A stretch of DNA of 64,000 nt from Amycolatopsis sp. WQ 127309. Lineage in GTDB: Bacteria > Actinomycetota > Actinomycetes > Mycobacteriales > Pseudonocardiaceae. This document shows positions 41,527-50,708 of the stretch, in pieces. The notes below the pieces were generated by a model. It worked only from the letters and a program-made list of their open reading frames with translations. It did no database searches and was not told the origin of the DNA. Numbering within the stretch: the first letter of the stretch is position 1; each line of letters starts with the position of its first letter. Where the stretch lies: NCBI RefSeq assembly GCF_023023025.1, contig NZ_CP095481.1:11049001-11113000 (forward strand), written 5' to 3'. Position numbers and translations under genes: made by a program.

Positions 41527-42771
41527 TCAGTTCGTCACGTCGAAGACCAGGCGGGCGAGCTCGCGGTTCGCGGCGCTGGCCAGGAAGATGCTGACTCCGG
41601 CGTGGCTGTGCAGGGTGGACATGTCCCGCCAGACCCGTTCGAGCCGGGCGCCCGCGCGGACCGAGCTCGAGCCCGCGGTCGGGAACAGCTGCTCGGACAC
41701 CGCGCTCCAGCACAGCCGGACCGCTTCGCGGCTGATCAGGGACAGCCGCAGGTCCACCTCGCGGGTGAACGCGCCCGGCCCGCGCTCGGCGGTGGCCGTC
41801 CACTGCCGCACCGCGCCCGAGAGCGCCGCTTCGGCGGCCGCGATCTTGCCCGCGGCCTCGCCGTAGCGGAACTGGTAGTCCGGGTCCTCCGTGCGGGAGG
41901 TGATCGGCGGGAAGAGCGTCGTGCGCTCCCGCATGAGCCCGCCGTAGGCGTCCAGCGCGCCGGTGGCCATGCCGATCGCGATCGCGGCGAGCGGGAACTG
42001 CACCGAGCTCAGCACCCCGCCGCCGTACATGGCGTTGCCGTGCAGCTCCTGCCCGGGCGTGCCGTCGACGACCGACGTCATCCCCATGTGCGTGCCGACC
42101 AGGCCGAAGTGCGCCGGGATGTGCGCCTTCTCGATCGCGACGCTGTGCGAGCCGCTGCCCTTCAGGCCCAGCTGCGCACCCCAGTCGTCCAGCCGCCGCC
42201 ACTGCGCGCGGGGCACCACGAACAGCATCGGGATCGGCGGCGCGCCCTCCGGGCCGGCCACCAGGGTGTGGCCGATGAAGTGCGTGGCGTACGGCGAACC
42301 CGAGCTGTAGGGGTGGACGCCCTCGATGATCCAGCCGCCGTCGTCGGCCGGCTGCGCGAACCCGGAGATCCCGACCGTGGCCGGGCAGATGAAGTCGCCG
42401 TTCGCGAACAGCTCGTCCTGCGCGGCCTGGGAGAACAGCGTCGCCGCCAGGAGCGCGTGCGACGCGCCGAAGGTGTACATCCACGCCGTCGACGGGCAGC
42501 CCCGGGCGAGCGCGGACACCACCTGGGCGTGGGTCTCGAGGTCGAACTCGTAACCGCCGTAACGCCGCGGCACCAGCAACCGGTACAGGCCCGCGCGGAG
42601 GAACTCGTCGTGGGTGTCGAGCGCGTAGTACCCGCGCTCCTCGGTCTCCGCCTGGCGGTCGACGAGGGTCGCCGCGATCCGCTCGGCCCGGGCGATCGCC
42701 TCCCCCGGCGTCAACCCCGGCTCCGGCGCCGACGGGTAGTCCTCTTCGGACACACTCCTGACCGCAGTCAT
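41527..42771 (-). CDS. Class D flavin monooxygenase (acyl-CoA dehydrogenase fold)
   Basis: 414 residues with the acyl-CoA dehydrogenase fold but of the HsaA/DszC monooxygenase type: [63 protein letters not shown]. These enzymes hydroxylate aromatic or polyketide substrates with reduced flavin from a partner reductase. There is no catalytic Glu context for acyl-CoA oxidation that I can identify. It lies 31 bases upstream of the HpaB gene in the same operon, so both could use the same reductase. Confidence 0.82.
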   Translation of the reverse strand: MTAVRSVSEEDYPSAPEPGLTPGEAIARAERIAATLVDRQAETEERGYYALDTHDEFLRAGLYRLLVPRRYGGYEFDLETHAQVVSALARGCPSTAWMYTFGASHALLAATLFSQAAQDELFANGDFICPATVGISGFAQPADDGGWIIEGVHPYSSGSPYATHFIGHTLVAGPEGAPPIPMLFVVPRAQWRRLDDWGAQLGLKGSGSHSVAIEKAHIPAHFGLVGTHMGMTSVVDGTPGQELHGNAMYGGGVLSSVQFPLAAIAIGMATGALDAYGGLMRERTTLFPPITSRTEDPDYQFRYGEAAGKIAAAEAALSGAVRQWTATAERGPGAFTREVDLRLSLISREAVRLCWSAVSEQLFPTAGSSSVRAGARLERVWRDMSTLHSHAGVSIFLASAANRELARLVFDVTN

Positions 42772-42831
42772 AACCCAGCCTTCTCTCGAGAAACGTGGCT
42801 CGTGCCCGGAATCGGGCCCTTCGTGACGGGA

Positions 42832-42860
42832 CCGCCGCCGGACGGGACGTCCGGCGGCGG
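42832..42860 (-). terminator. Intra-operon hairpin
   Basis: CCGCCGCCGGACG (42832-42844) and CGTCCGGCGGCGG (42848-42860) form a perfect 13-bp stem with a three-base loop, just after the stop of the FAD monooxygenase gene. It could terminate or attenuate reading into the class D monooxygenase gene. Confidence 0.7.
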
Positions 42861-42875
42861 CTCACCTTCGGCCGG

Positions 42876-44306
42876 TCAGGCCGCCTTGCGCACGTCGGCG
42901 GCGGCCGTGAACACCGGCTCCACGTCCGCGGGGGCCTGCCAGACGTGCGGGCGCAGGCTCTCCTTCGACGGGCCGAACATCGACTTCACCAGCACGCGCA
43001 GCAGGATGCCGGGGCGCATCAGCGAATCCGGCGTCGCCATCAACGCGGCGACCTTGAAGTACGCGGCGGCCACCTTGCCGTCCCGGGTCGCGGCGATCTG
43101 CGTCTTCTTCAGGAACTTCTGCGCCATGCGGACCTGCCGGGTCCGGTCGCCCTTCACCCCGGGGAAGGTCAGGTCGATCGTGTTGGTCATCTCCCACGCC
43201 TGGTCGATCGCGTCCTTCGCCAGGTCCTGGAAGTAGTCGAGCGGGATCGGGCCGGCGCCGCTGTGCAGGTGCTGGCGCATGGTGAGCGCGCACAGCGCGG
43301 CGACGGTCATGCCCTGCGCGTAGACCGGGTTGAAGCAGGTGACCGCGTCGCCGGTGACGAGCAGGCCCTCCGGGAACCGGTCCAGCTTCTGGTAGTGCCG
43401 GCGCAGCGTCGTCGGGAAGCGGAACGCGATCGGCGCGTCGACCGGGTCGGCGTAGCGCAGGACGTCGTAGACGTCCTTGGCCCCCAGCGACCGGATCCAC
43501 TCGTAGAGCTCGTTCTGGTCGGTCGTCGGGTGGTCGCCGAGCAGGCCGTAGGTCGTCAGCTCGAGCAGGCCGCCGTCGACCTTGAAGAAGACGTTGCCCC
43601 GCGGCAGGCCCGGGTGCGCGATCTGGTTGATGGCCGTGTCCTTGCCGAACGGGTCGCAGCCGGGGCGCAGCTTGTAGTGCTGCGTCACGTAGACCAGGTC
43701 GATCTTCTTGCGCTCCTCTTCGGGCTTCGCGTAACCGAGCTGCTCCAGCCAGACCGGGGTCCGCGAGCCGCGGCCGGTCGCGTCGACCACCAGGTCGGCT
43801 TCGAGGACCTCTTCGGTCTTCTTCCCGTGCGCCTGCACGCGGGCGCCGGTGATCCGGCTCTTGTCCGCCGTCGTCTCGAGCCCGAGGATGTCGTGCTGCT
43901 CGACGAAGGAGACGTTGGGGATGGCCTGGACGCGCTCGCGGATGTGCCACTCCAGCACCGGCCGGAGCACACCTAGGGCCGGCAGACCGGCGTGGTGCTG
44001 CTTGAGCCGGTAGCCCTGGGTGTACCAGCGGCAGGTGCCGGCCAGGTCACCCTTGGGCGCGCCGTTGTCGACCAGTTCCTGCGTGATGCCGGGGAACAGC
44101 TCCTCCATGGCGTGCACGCCCCTGGCCTGCAGGCCGTTGGCCTGCTGGCTCTGCGGGCAGAACCGGCGGATGCCCTTCGTCCCGACCAGTACGTCGCGGT
44201 CCACGATGAGCACCTCGTCGTAGGCATCCGCGAGCACTCGTGCCGCGAACAACCCGGCGATGCTTCCACCGAGCACCACCGCGCGCGATCCAGCGTTGTG
44301 GCTCAT
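42876..44306 (-). CDS. FAD-dependent monooxygenase/oxidoreductase (PHBH-like)
   Basis: 476 residues. FAD Rossmann motif VVLGGSIAGLFAARVL near the start, DATGRGSRTPVWL in the middle, and the second FAD motif GDAVTCFNPVYAQGMT at about residue 305. It resembles group A hydroxylases and halogenase relatives but lacks the halogenase WxWxIP motif, so halogenation is unlikely. The substrate is unknown. ATG is set by AAGGAGG; a GTG three bases before is possible. It is the first gene of the three-gene oxygenase operon. Confidence 0.85.
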   Translation of the reverse strand: MSHNAGSRAVVLGGSIAGLFAARVLADAYDEVLIVDRDVLVGTKGIRRFCPQSQQANGLQARGVHAMEELFPGITQELVDNGAPKGDLAGTCRWYTQGYRLKQHHAGLPALGVLRPVLEWHIRERVQAIPNVSFVEQHDILGLETTADKSRITGARVQAHGKKTEEVLEADLVVDATGRGSRTPVWLEQLGYAKPEEERKKIDLVYVTQHYKLRPGCDPFGKDTAINQIAHPGLPRGNVFFKVDGGLLELTTYGLLGDHPTTDQNELYEWIRSLGAKDVYDVLRYADPVDAPIAFRFPTTLRRHYQKLDRFPEGLLVTGDAVTCFNPVYAQGMTVAALCALTMRQHLHSGAGPIPLDYFQDLAKDAIDQAWEMTNTIDLTFPGVKGDRTRQVRMAQKFLKKTQIAATRDGKVAAAYFKVAALMATPDSLMRPGILLRVLVKSMFGPSKESLRPHVWQAPADVEPVFTAAADVRKAA

Positions 44307-44707
44307 CACGGATTCCTCCTTGATACCTAAGAATTTGGTGATCTCGTCAGTCCTGATCCGGTACATCCAGTGGAAGGGAAACTCGCCAAACCCGCCGTCC
44401 ACGCGAAGGTCAGCGTCACATTCGCGGCCGCGCGGGGTCATCTCCCGCATTGCGGACGCCCGGCCGGTTCCGGTAGTCCATTGTGGACGCTCGAACCGGG
44501 CCGCGAACCCACGACGGTCAGGTGCGCACTCGAAGAGATGTTGCGGCGGAGGGCCCCTGGCAGGCTGCTGAGTGTCCAGCGGACGCGTGTTTCTCGCCCG
44601 GGCTCGCTCGCGCCGCGCTGAAGCACGCCCGTCCTGGCTCGACACCGCGGGGCCGGACGGCGCCCCGCCGTCCGACCGCCCACCGAGATCGACCGAAGGA
44701 CGAAGCC
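44307..44707. promoter_or_regulatory. Divergent intergenic region, oxygenase operon and glycosyltransferase
   Basis: 401 bases without a convincing gene. The end next to the oxygenase operon is relatively A/T-rich (44310-44380), as expected for a promoter. GTCCA-TTG-TGGAC (44476-44488) is a small perfect palindrome near the centre. No copy of the 13-bp element was seen. Confidence 0.45.
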
Positions 44708-46060
44708 ATGCGCGTGATGATCGCGACGGTGCCCCATCCGAGCCACTTCTACACGCTCGTTCCCTACGCCCAGGCGTTGCAGAACGCCGGCCACGAGGTC
44801 GTCGTCGCGGCGCCGCCGGGAGCCGAACCCGCGCTGGTCGCGGCCGGTCTGACCGCCGTCAGCAACGGCGTGCCGACGCCGCTGACCCCGGCGAACCTGC
44901 GCAAGGTCGGCGTGCCCGACCTCGAAAAGATGGACCGGTTCGCCGACGCGTTCGAGCTCGACGACGCCACCCGCGACCGCTGGGACGCCTTCTACCAGTT
45001 CTTCGCGTTCAACAACCGGATGTCCATCCCGACCGAGCCGCAGGCGACGCTCGACGGGCTCGTCGACTTCGCCAAGGCGTGGAAGCCCGACCTGGTGCTG
45101 TGGGAGAACTGGTTCCAGTTCGGCGCGATCATCGCCCGCGCGTCCGGCGCCGCGCACGCGCGGATCCTGATCAGCCCGGACTACGGCGCCTGGTCGCTGG
45201 AGCTGTACGCGCAGAAGGGCAACGACGCGGTCGCCGCGATCGGCGGCAACCCGATCGTCGAGGACCTCGAGCCGGTGGCGAAGCGCTACGGCGTCGAGAT
45301 CGACGACGACCTGCTGCTCGGCCAGCTGACGATCGACCCGCTGCCCCGTGAGCTGCGGATGTCCGAGAACATCACCGCGGCGCCGGTGCGGGCGATCCCG
45401 TACAACGGCGGGGCGCAGAAGCCGGAGTGGCTCTACGGGCGGCCGGCGAAGCGGCGGATCGCGCTGACCCTCGGGCTGTCCAACCGGCTGTGGCAGGTCG
45501 ACGGCGACCCCCGGCTGCCGAAGCTGCTCGCGGCCGTGGGCGAGCTGGACGTCGAGGTGATCGCCACGGTCACCGAGCAGCAGCTCAAGCAGGTCGAGAC
45601 GATCCCGGACAACGTGCAGGTCGTCGACTACGTCCCGCTGATCCAGCTGCTGCCGACCTGCGACGCGATCATCTCGCACGGCGCCACCGGCACCTTCTGG
45701 GCGGCGCACTCGGCCGGCATCCCGCAGATCATCCTGGACACCGACGAGAAGCACCGGATGATCTGGAGCGGCGACGGCGACAACATCAGCGTCAGCAACG
45801 CCGACCGGCACGGCGACTCGTGGGTCTGCGCGAAGTACATGACCGACCACAACGCCGGGATCCGGGTGAACCACCAGACCGAGTCGGTCGAGGAGATCCG
45901 CGCGAAGATCGACGCGCTGCTGACCGACCCGGCGTACCGGGAAGGCGCCAAGGCGCTGCACAAGGCGTGGGCCGACCGGCCGAGCCCGGCCGAGCTGATC
46001 CCCGAGCTGGTCCGGCTCGTCGAGCGGCACCAGGCGCAGGTGCCGGCCGACCTTCAGTGA
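44708..46060 (+). CDS. GT1-family glycosyltransferase
   Basis: 450 residues, GT-B fold. The N-terminal acceptor domain begins MRVMIATVPHPSHFYTLVPYAQALQNAGHEV. The C-terminal donor-binding segment SHGATGTFWAAHSAGIPQIIL is the nucleotide-sugar signature of antibiotic glycosyltransferases (usual form HGGxGT). It should attach a deoxysugar to the enediyne aglycone. No deoxysugar synthesis gene is in the window, so the sugar genes must lie outside. It is a single-gene unit followed by a terminator. Confidence 0.92.
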   Translation: MRVMIATVPHPSHFYTLVPYAQALQNAGHEVVVAAPPGAEPALVAAGLTAVSNGVPTPLTPANLRKVGVPDLEKMDRFADAFELDDATRDRWDAFYQFFAFNNRMSIPTEPQATLDGLVDFAKAWKPDLVLWENWFQFGAIIARASGAAHARILISPDYGAWSLELYAQKGNDAVAAIGGNPIVEDLEPVAKRYGVEIDDDLLLGQLTIDPLPRELRMSENITAAPVRAIPYNGGAQKPEWLYGRPAKRRIALTLGLSNRLWQVDGDPRLPKLLAAVGELDVEVIATVTEQQLKQVETIPDNVQVVDYVPLIQLLPTCDAIISHGATGTFWAAHSAGIPQIILDTDEKHRMIWSGDGDNISVSNADRHGDSWVCAKYMTDHNAGIRVNHQTESVEEIRAKIDALLTDPAYREGAKALHKAWADRPSPAELIPELVRLVERHQAQVPADLQ

Positions 46061-46080
46061 CCTGAAACGCCGCTGTACGC

Positions 46081-46112
46081 AAACCCCCGGCCGGTTCGCC
46101 GACCGGGGGTTT
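46081..46112 (+). terminator. Terminator after the glycosyltransferase gene
   Basis: AAACCCCCGGCCGG and CCGACCGGGGGTTT pair with one mismatch around TTCG, ending in TTTCG. It begins 20 bases after the stop codon. Confidence 0.88.
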
Positions 46113-46139
46113 CGTGCGTGCCGGAACGTTTCCCGTACA

Positions 46140-46188
46140 CACGAAACGGCCCGGTCACCTCGGATCGAGGTGACCGGGCCGTTTCGTG
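46140..46188 (-). terminator. Terminator of the sulfur-carrier operon
   Basis: CACGAAACGGCCCGGTCACC... (46140-46162) pairs perfectly over 23 bases with 46166-46188, with a three-base loop. It lies 13 bases beyond the minus-strand stop at 46202, back to back with the plus-strand terminator. Confidence 0.9.
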
Positions 46189-46201
46189 GCGGACGACCGG
46201 C

Positions 46202-46471
46202 TCAGCCGCCGGCCATCGGGGAGATGATGGTGACCGTGCTGCCGGCCGCGACCTCGGTGCTGTCGCGGTGGTTGCGCATGATGAGCTCGTCGTCGACGAA
46301 CATGTTCACGTACTTCACCGGCGAGCCGTCGGTGCCGATCAGGCGGCGGCGGAACACCGGGTTCTCGTCGACGAAACGTCGCATGACGTCGTACAGCAAA
46401 CCGGATCCGTCCACTTTGTAGCCGGTCCGCCGTTCCGGGGACCACACCGCCGGCACAATGATCGTGATCAT
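46202..46471 (-). CDS. MoaD/ThiS-like sulfur carrier protein
   Basis: 89 residues with a ubiquitin-like beta-grasp fold and the C-terminal Gly-Gly (TIISPMAGG) that is adenylated and thiocarboxylated in sulfur carriers. Opening MITIIVPAVW and the stretch PVKYVNMFVDDELI fit the family. GGAGGAG fixes the ATG. It is coupled 18 bases behind a SUMF1-like gene and next to a molybdopterin oxidoreductase. It could supply sulfur for molybdopterin or for a sulfur-containing part of the natural product. No activating E1 enzyme, MoaE or ThiG gene is nearby. Confidence 0.85.
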   Translation of the reverse strand: MITIIVPAVWSPERRTGYKVDGSGLLYDVMRRFVDENPVFRRRLIGTDGSPVKYVNMFVDDELIMRNHRDSTEVAAGSTVTIISPMAGG

Positions 46472-46489
46472 GGTGACTCCTCCGTGTGT

Positions 46490-47359
46490 TTATGCGTCCT
46501 TCGCGCAGCGGAACCCATGCGCGAAGCTGGACCAGCCCAACGGATCGCCGTGCATCCGTTCGGTGCAGCGGACCTGGTAGCGGAAATTCATCCAGGACCC
46601 ACCGCGGATCACCCGGTAGCGCCCCACCGTGGCGTGCATCGTGGGATCGCACCGGGTCGACTCGTCGTACAGGTGGGAAAGCGTGGAGGTCCACTCGTAG
46701 ACGTTGCCCGCCATGTCGGCGCACCCGTGGGCGCTGTCGCCGCCACGGCCGGAGAACGCGCCGACGGGCGTGCTCAACGGCACCGGGCCCCGCTTGGCGT
46801 ACAGCGTCAGCCACCACTCCCGCCACGAGTCCAAAGTGGTCAGTTTGCCGGCGTGGTACTCGGCGGTGTTGGCGTTGTCGCCCTGCCAATCGTCGCCCCA
46901 CGGCCAGATCCGGACCTCGACGCCGCGCGCCGCGAACTCCCACTCGGCCTCGGTCGGCAACCGCAGGCCCGCCCAGTCCGCGTACGCGTTGGCGTCGTCC
47001 CAGGACACGTTGACGACGGGGTGGTCGTCGTAGTCGTCCGGCACGATCCCGGGTCCGCCCGGCTCGCGCCACCACACCCCCTCGTGCTCGGTCCAGCCGA
47101 AGTCGTCGTAGATCAGGCCGAACCCACGCCGTTCGGCGTCGGTCACGAAGCCGGTCTGCCGCACGAACTCGGCGAACTCGGCCACGGTGACCGGGTGCCG
47201 CGCCATCCAGAACGGCGCGACGGCCCGCTTGATCTGCGGCGTCTCGTCACCGAACCAGTCCCGCGGCAGCGGCTGGTCCGCCTCCAACATCCAGTCCACC
47301 AGCCACGGCGGCGACCCCTGCAGGAACTCACCACCCGGCACGAGAACCATCTGCTCCAT
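46490..47359 (-). CDS. SUMF1/FGE-fold protein without the FGE cysteines
   Basis: About 289 residues of formylglycine-generating-enzyme fold: MVLVPGGEFLQGS at the start, PVVNVSWDDANAYADWAG, LPTEAEWEFAARG, DMAGNVYEWT and RVIRGGSWMNFRYQVRCTE, ending HGFRCAKDA. In true FGE two copper-binding cysteines lie 2 and 7 positions after the GGSW Trp; here these are Asn and Val, so it is not an ordinary FGE. The fold is also used in EgtB-type sulfoxide synthases and other oxidative enzymes. The start is uncertain (ATG 47359 without ribosome site, or the next ATG nine bases on). Confidence 0.85.
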   Translation of the reverse strand: MEQMVLVPGGEFLQGSPPWLVDWMLEADQPLPRDWFGDETPQIKRAVAPFWMARHPVTVAEFAEFVRQTGFVTDAERRGFGLIYDDFGWTEHEGVWWREPGGPGIVPDDYDDHPVVNVSWDDANAYADWAGLRLPTEAEWEFAARGVEVRIWPWGDDWQGDNANTAEYHAGKLTTLDSWREWWLTLYAKRGPVPLSTPVGAFSGRGGDSAHGCADMAGNVYEWTSTLSHLYDESTRCDPTMHATVGRYRVIRGGSWMNFRYQVRCTERMHGDPLGWSSFAHGFRCAKDA

Positions 47360-47527
47360 AGGAGAATGGTCGCCGTTCCGGCAATCCGTGGCTTCTCTAG
47401 TGTTGCCGAGCCGTCCGGTCGCGCACTCGGCGCCCAGAGGGCATGTGCGGATAAGACAACGCGCCGCGGCGCGGTCATCCTGGGAGGGAACCCAGCAAGC
47501 CGACCGCGATCCCAAGGTGGCCCGAGG

Positions 47528-49702
47528 ATGACGACCGCGCACCGCACCTGCCCCATCTGCGACTCCGTCTGCGGGCTCAAGATCGACCTCGACGTCACCG
47601 GCCACGTCACGGCGGTGCGCGGTGACGACCTCGACCCGTTCACCGGCGGCTACCTCTGCCCCAAGGGCGCGAGCATCGGCCGCCTCGACGAGGACCCCGA
47701 TCGCCTGCGCCACCCCATGATCCGGGAGGGCGACGAGTGGCGCGAGGCCTCGTGGGACGAGGCGTTCGCGGCGGTCGAGCGCGGCATCAACGGCGTCATC
47801 GAGAAGTACGGCCGGGACGCGGTCGCGGTCTTCTTCGGCAACCCGACCTACCACACGATGGCCGGGTTCCTGTACCGCATGCCGCTGATCCAGTCGCTGG
47901 CGTCCAAGAACGTCTACTCGTCCGGCACCATCGACCACATGCCCAAGCACGTCGTGTGCGGGCACCTGTACGGCGACCCCTTCGCGATCGCGGTCCCCGA
48001 CGTCGACCGGACCGACTACCTGCTGGTCATCGGCGCGAACCCGATGGAGTCGCACGGTTCGCTGTTCTGCGCGCCCGACATGCCCAAGCGCCTGCGGGCG
48101 CTGCGCAAGCGGGGCGGCAAGCTGGTCGTGGTCGACCCGCGGCGCACCCGCACCGCGGCGATGGCCGACGAGCACTTCTTCGTCCGGCCGGGCACGGATC
48201 CCTTCCTGCTGCTGGGCGTCGTCCACACGTTGCTCGAGGAGAACCTCGCGACGGTCACCCTCGACGTCAACGGCCTCGACGAACTCCGTGAGCTGGTCAA
48301 GGAGTTCCCGCCGCACGCCGTCGCGGACGCCTGCGGCGTGCCGGCCGACGGCATCACCCGGATCGCCCGCGGCCTGGCGGCGGCGCCGACGGCCGCGGTG
48401 TACTCGCGCATGGGCGGGTCGGTGGTGGAGTTCGGCACCCTGACCCAGTGGCTGGTCGACGTGATCAACATCCTGACCGGCAACCTGGACAACCCCGGCG
48501 GCACGATGTTCGCCAAGACCGCCGCGCTCGAGGTGTTCCGCACCGGGCAGCCGTACGAGTGGGCCCGCTGGCACAGCCGCGTCAAGGGGTACCCCGAGGT
48601 GCTCGGCGAGCTGCCGACGGCCACGCTGGCCGACGAGATCGAGACCCCCGGCGAGGGCCAGGTCCGGGCGCTCATCAACATCGGGGCCAACCAGGTCGTC
48701 GCCGCGCCCAACGGGCCGCGGATCGGGAAGGCGTTCGACCAGCTGGACTTCATGGTCGCCGTTGACCCGTACCTCAACGACACCACCAAGCACGCCACCG
48801 TGATCCTGCCGCCGCCGCGGATGCTGCAGGCGCCGCACTACGACTTCCTGATGCAGATGGTCATGGTGCGCAACTACACCCGCTACTCGCCCGCGGCCCT
48901 GCCGCTGGACGAGGACCAGCGGTCCGAGGCGGAGATCCTGGCGCGGCTGACACTGATCGCCGCGGGCGCGCCCCTGGCGGCGCCGACGTCCGCCATCGAC
49001 GAGGGGTTCATCGGCCAGCTGCTGACGGGCGCGACGCAGATGCCCGGCTCCCCGGTCGAGGGCATGGACGTCGCGGACCTGCGGGCCACCATCGAGGGCG
49101 ACGACGGCGTCGAGCAGATCCTCGACACCCTGCTGAAGTTCGGCTCGTACGGGCTGTCCCTCGCGAAGCTCAAGGAGCAGCCGCACGGCATCGACCTCGG
49201 CCCGCTGGAGCCGCGGCTCAAGGAGCTGCTGACCACCCCGTCCGGCCGGGTCGAGCTCACGCCGGAGGCGATCGTCTCCGACCTGGCCCGGCTGCGGGCC
49301 AAGGCCGCGGAACCGGTGCCGGAGATGCTGCTGATCGGACGGCGCCAGCTGCGGTCCAACAACAGCTGGCTGCACAACGTGAAGTCCCTGGTCGGCGGCA
49401 GCAACACGTGCACCCTGCACGTCAACCCGGCCGACATGGCCAAGTACGGGCTGGGCGAGCGGGCGGTCGTGCGGTCGGCGGTGTCCGAGCTGATCGTCGA
49501 CGTCGAGCCGACCGACGTGGTCATGCCCGGCGTCGTGAGCCTCCCCCACGGCTGGGGCCACAAGGGCGGCCGCCAGCGGGTGGCCGAGGAGAACGCCGGC
49601 GTCAACGCGAACGCACTGACCAGCGACCTCGTCGTGGACGTCCCCTCGGGCAACGCGGTGTTCAACGGCATCCCGGTCACCGTCAGCCCCTACGAGGGCT
49701 GA
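47528..49702 (+). CDS. Molybdopterin (bis-MGD) oxidoreductase
   Basis: 724 residues of the DMSO reductase/formate dehydrogenase superfamily. A 4Fe-4S site is formed by Cys8, Cys11, Cys15 and Cys44. Cofactor-binding segments include DYLLVIGANPMESHGS, VVDPRRTRTAAMADEHFFVRPGTD and, at the C-terminus, LHVNPADMAKYGLGERAVV with VSLPHGWGHKGG. The Mo ligand is not certain; a Cys in KHVVCGHLYG is a candidate. There is no Tat signal, so it is cytoplasmic. It is divergent from the SUMF1/sulfur-carrier pair across 168 bases. The substrate is unknown. Confidence 0.9.
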   Translation: MTTAHRTCPICDSVCGLKIDLDVTGHVTAVRGDDLDPFTGGYLCPKGASIGRLDEDPDRLRHPMIREGDEWREASWDEAFAAVERGINGVIEKYGRDAVAVFFGNPTYHTMAGFLYRMPLIQSLASKNVYSSGTIDHMPKHVVCGHLYGDPFAIAVPDVDRTDYLLVIGANPMESHGSLFCAPDMPKRLRALRKRGGKLVVVDPRRTRTAAMADEHFFVRPGTDPFLLLGVVHTLLEENLATVTLDVNGLDELRELVKEFPPHAVADACGVPADGITRIARGLAAAPTAAVYSRMGGSVVEFGTLTQWLVDVINILTGNLDNPGGTMFAKTAALEVFRTGQPYEWARWHSRVKGYPEVLGELPTATLADEIETPGEGQVRALINIGANQVVAAPNGPRIGKAFDQLDFMVAVDPYLNDTTKHATVILPPPRMLQAPHYDFLMQMVMVRNYTRYSPAALPLDEDQRSEAEILARLTLIAAGAPLAAPTSAIDEGFIGQLLTGATQMPGSPVEGMDVADLRATIEGDDGVEQILDTLLKFGSYGLSLAKLKEQPHGIDLGPLEPRLKELLTTPSGRVELTPEAIVSDLARLRAKAAEPVPEMLLIGRRQLRSNNSWLHNVKSLVGGSNTCTLHVNPADMAKYGLGERAVVRSAVSELIVDVEPTDVVMPGVVSLPHGWGHKGGRQRVAEENAGVNANALTSDLVVDVPSGNAVFNGIPVTVSPYEG

Positions 49703-49853
49703 GCGCCACCGCACTTCCGGATACCGCCCCAGCGTGCTGTTACACGCTCGGGCGGTATTCGCGCGTTCGCCGCCGTTCCGGGTTGACAGCCACGCACCGT
49801 GCTGGTCCGATACGGAGTGCTACTGGCGTCTAGCGAACATCGAGGCGAAGACC

Positions 49854-50630
49854 GTGGACACCTCCGCGCACCTGGAATCCGTCGTCGCGCAGACGACGAC
49901 CTTCGCCGAGTGGGTGCAGGGCCAGGACCCGGCGACCCGGGTGCCCACCTGCCCGAAGTGGAGTCTCGCCGAGCTCGTCGGCCACGTCGGCGGTACGCAG
50001 CGGATGGTGGCGACGCTGGTGGGGCAGCGGCTGACCGACCCCAGCGCCGCGCTGGCCGCCATGGACACCGGGCCCGCCGATCCGGCCGGCTGGCGTGCGT
50101 GGCTGACCGGCACCGCGGCCGCGGCCGCCGACGCGTTCGGCTCGGTCGACGACAGCACGCCGGTGTGGGACCCCTCCGGCGGGGACTCGGGTGTGCCGTT
50201 CTGGGCGCGGCGGCTGTTCGGTGAGATCACCGTGCACCGCGCCGACGCCGCCGGCGCGCTCGGCGAGCACTACGACGTGTCGCCGGACCACGCCGCCGCG
50301 ACCATCGACGACTGGCTGGAGACGATGACGTCGCCGGGCTACGCGCAGGCGCGGCCGGAGTTCGTCGACGCGATCCGCGACACCGGCCGGGTCCTGCACT
50401 TCCACGCCACCGACAGCGCACACGAATGGCTCGTGCGCCGGACGCCGGACCTGGTCGTCCTGGAGCGCGCGCACGCCGAAGCCGACGCCACCGTCCGCGG
50501 CCCGGCCGCCGAGCTGCTGCTCGTGCTCACCCGGCGCCGTCCCCTGGACGCCGCGCGGAACCTGGACCTCCACGGCGACCGCGCGTCGCTCGACCACTGG
50601 ATCGAGCACATGGACTGGGTCGCCGGCTAG
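49854..50630 (+). CDS. Maleylpyruvate isomerase/DinB-like family protein (TIGR03083)
   Basis: 258 residues from GTG after GAGGCGAAG. CPKWSLAELVGHVGGTQRM supplies the first metal-binding His, and FGEITVHRADAAGA supplies the Glu-x3-His pair, so all three ligands of the mycothiol-dependent isomerase family are present. Members use mycothiol or bind metals, and a role in detoxification or thiol chemistry is plausible. It is the third member of this superfamily in the window but only distantly related to the other two. A strong hairpin follows. Confidence 0.85.
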   Translation: MDTSAHLESVVAQTTTFAEWVQGQDPATRVPTCPKWSLAELVGHVGGTQRMVATLVGQRLTDPSAALAAMDTGPADPAGWRAWLTGTAAAAADAFGSVDDSTPVWDPSGGDSGVPFWARRLFGEITVHRADAAGALGEHYDVSPDHAAATIDDWLETMTSPGYAQARPEFVDAIRDTGRVLHFHATDSAHEWLVRRTPDLVVLERAHAEADATVRGPAAELLLVLTRRRPLDAARNLDLHGDRASLDHWIEHMDWVAG

Positions 50631-50634
50631 ACAT

Positions 50635-50671
50635 GAGAAACGGGCCTGACCAGCCGGTCAGGCCCGTTCTC
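50635..50671. terminator. Bidirectional terminator between convergent genes
   Basis: AACGGGCCTGACC (50639-50651) and GGTCAGGCCCGTT (50656-50668) pair perfectly around four bases; the stem is extended by GAGA/TCTC with one bulge. It lies between stop codons at 50630 and 50709. Confidence 0.88.
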
Positions 50672-50708
50672 GTGTGGGATGTCGCGCCCCGGTCGGTTCC
50701 GTGCCGCG

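Noticed and set aside
42876..44306. Flavin-dependent halogenase
   Set aside because: The FAD fold fits but the WxWxIP motif is absent.
46490..47359. Genuine formylglycine-generating enzyme
   Set aside because: Both copper-binding cysteines after the GGSW motif are missing and no sulfatase gene is present.
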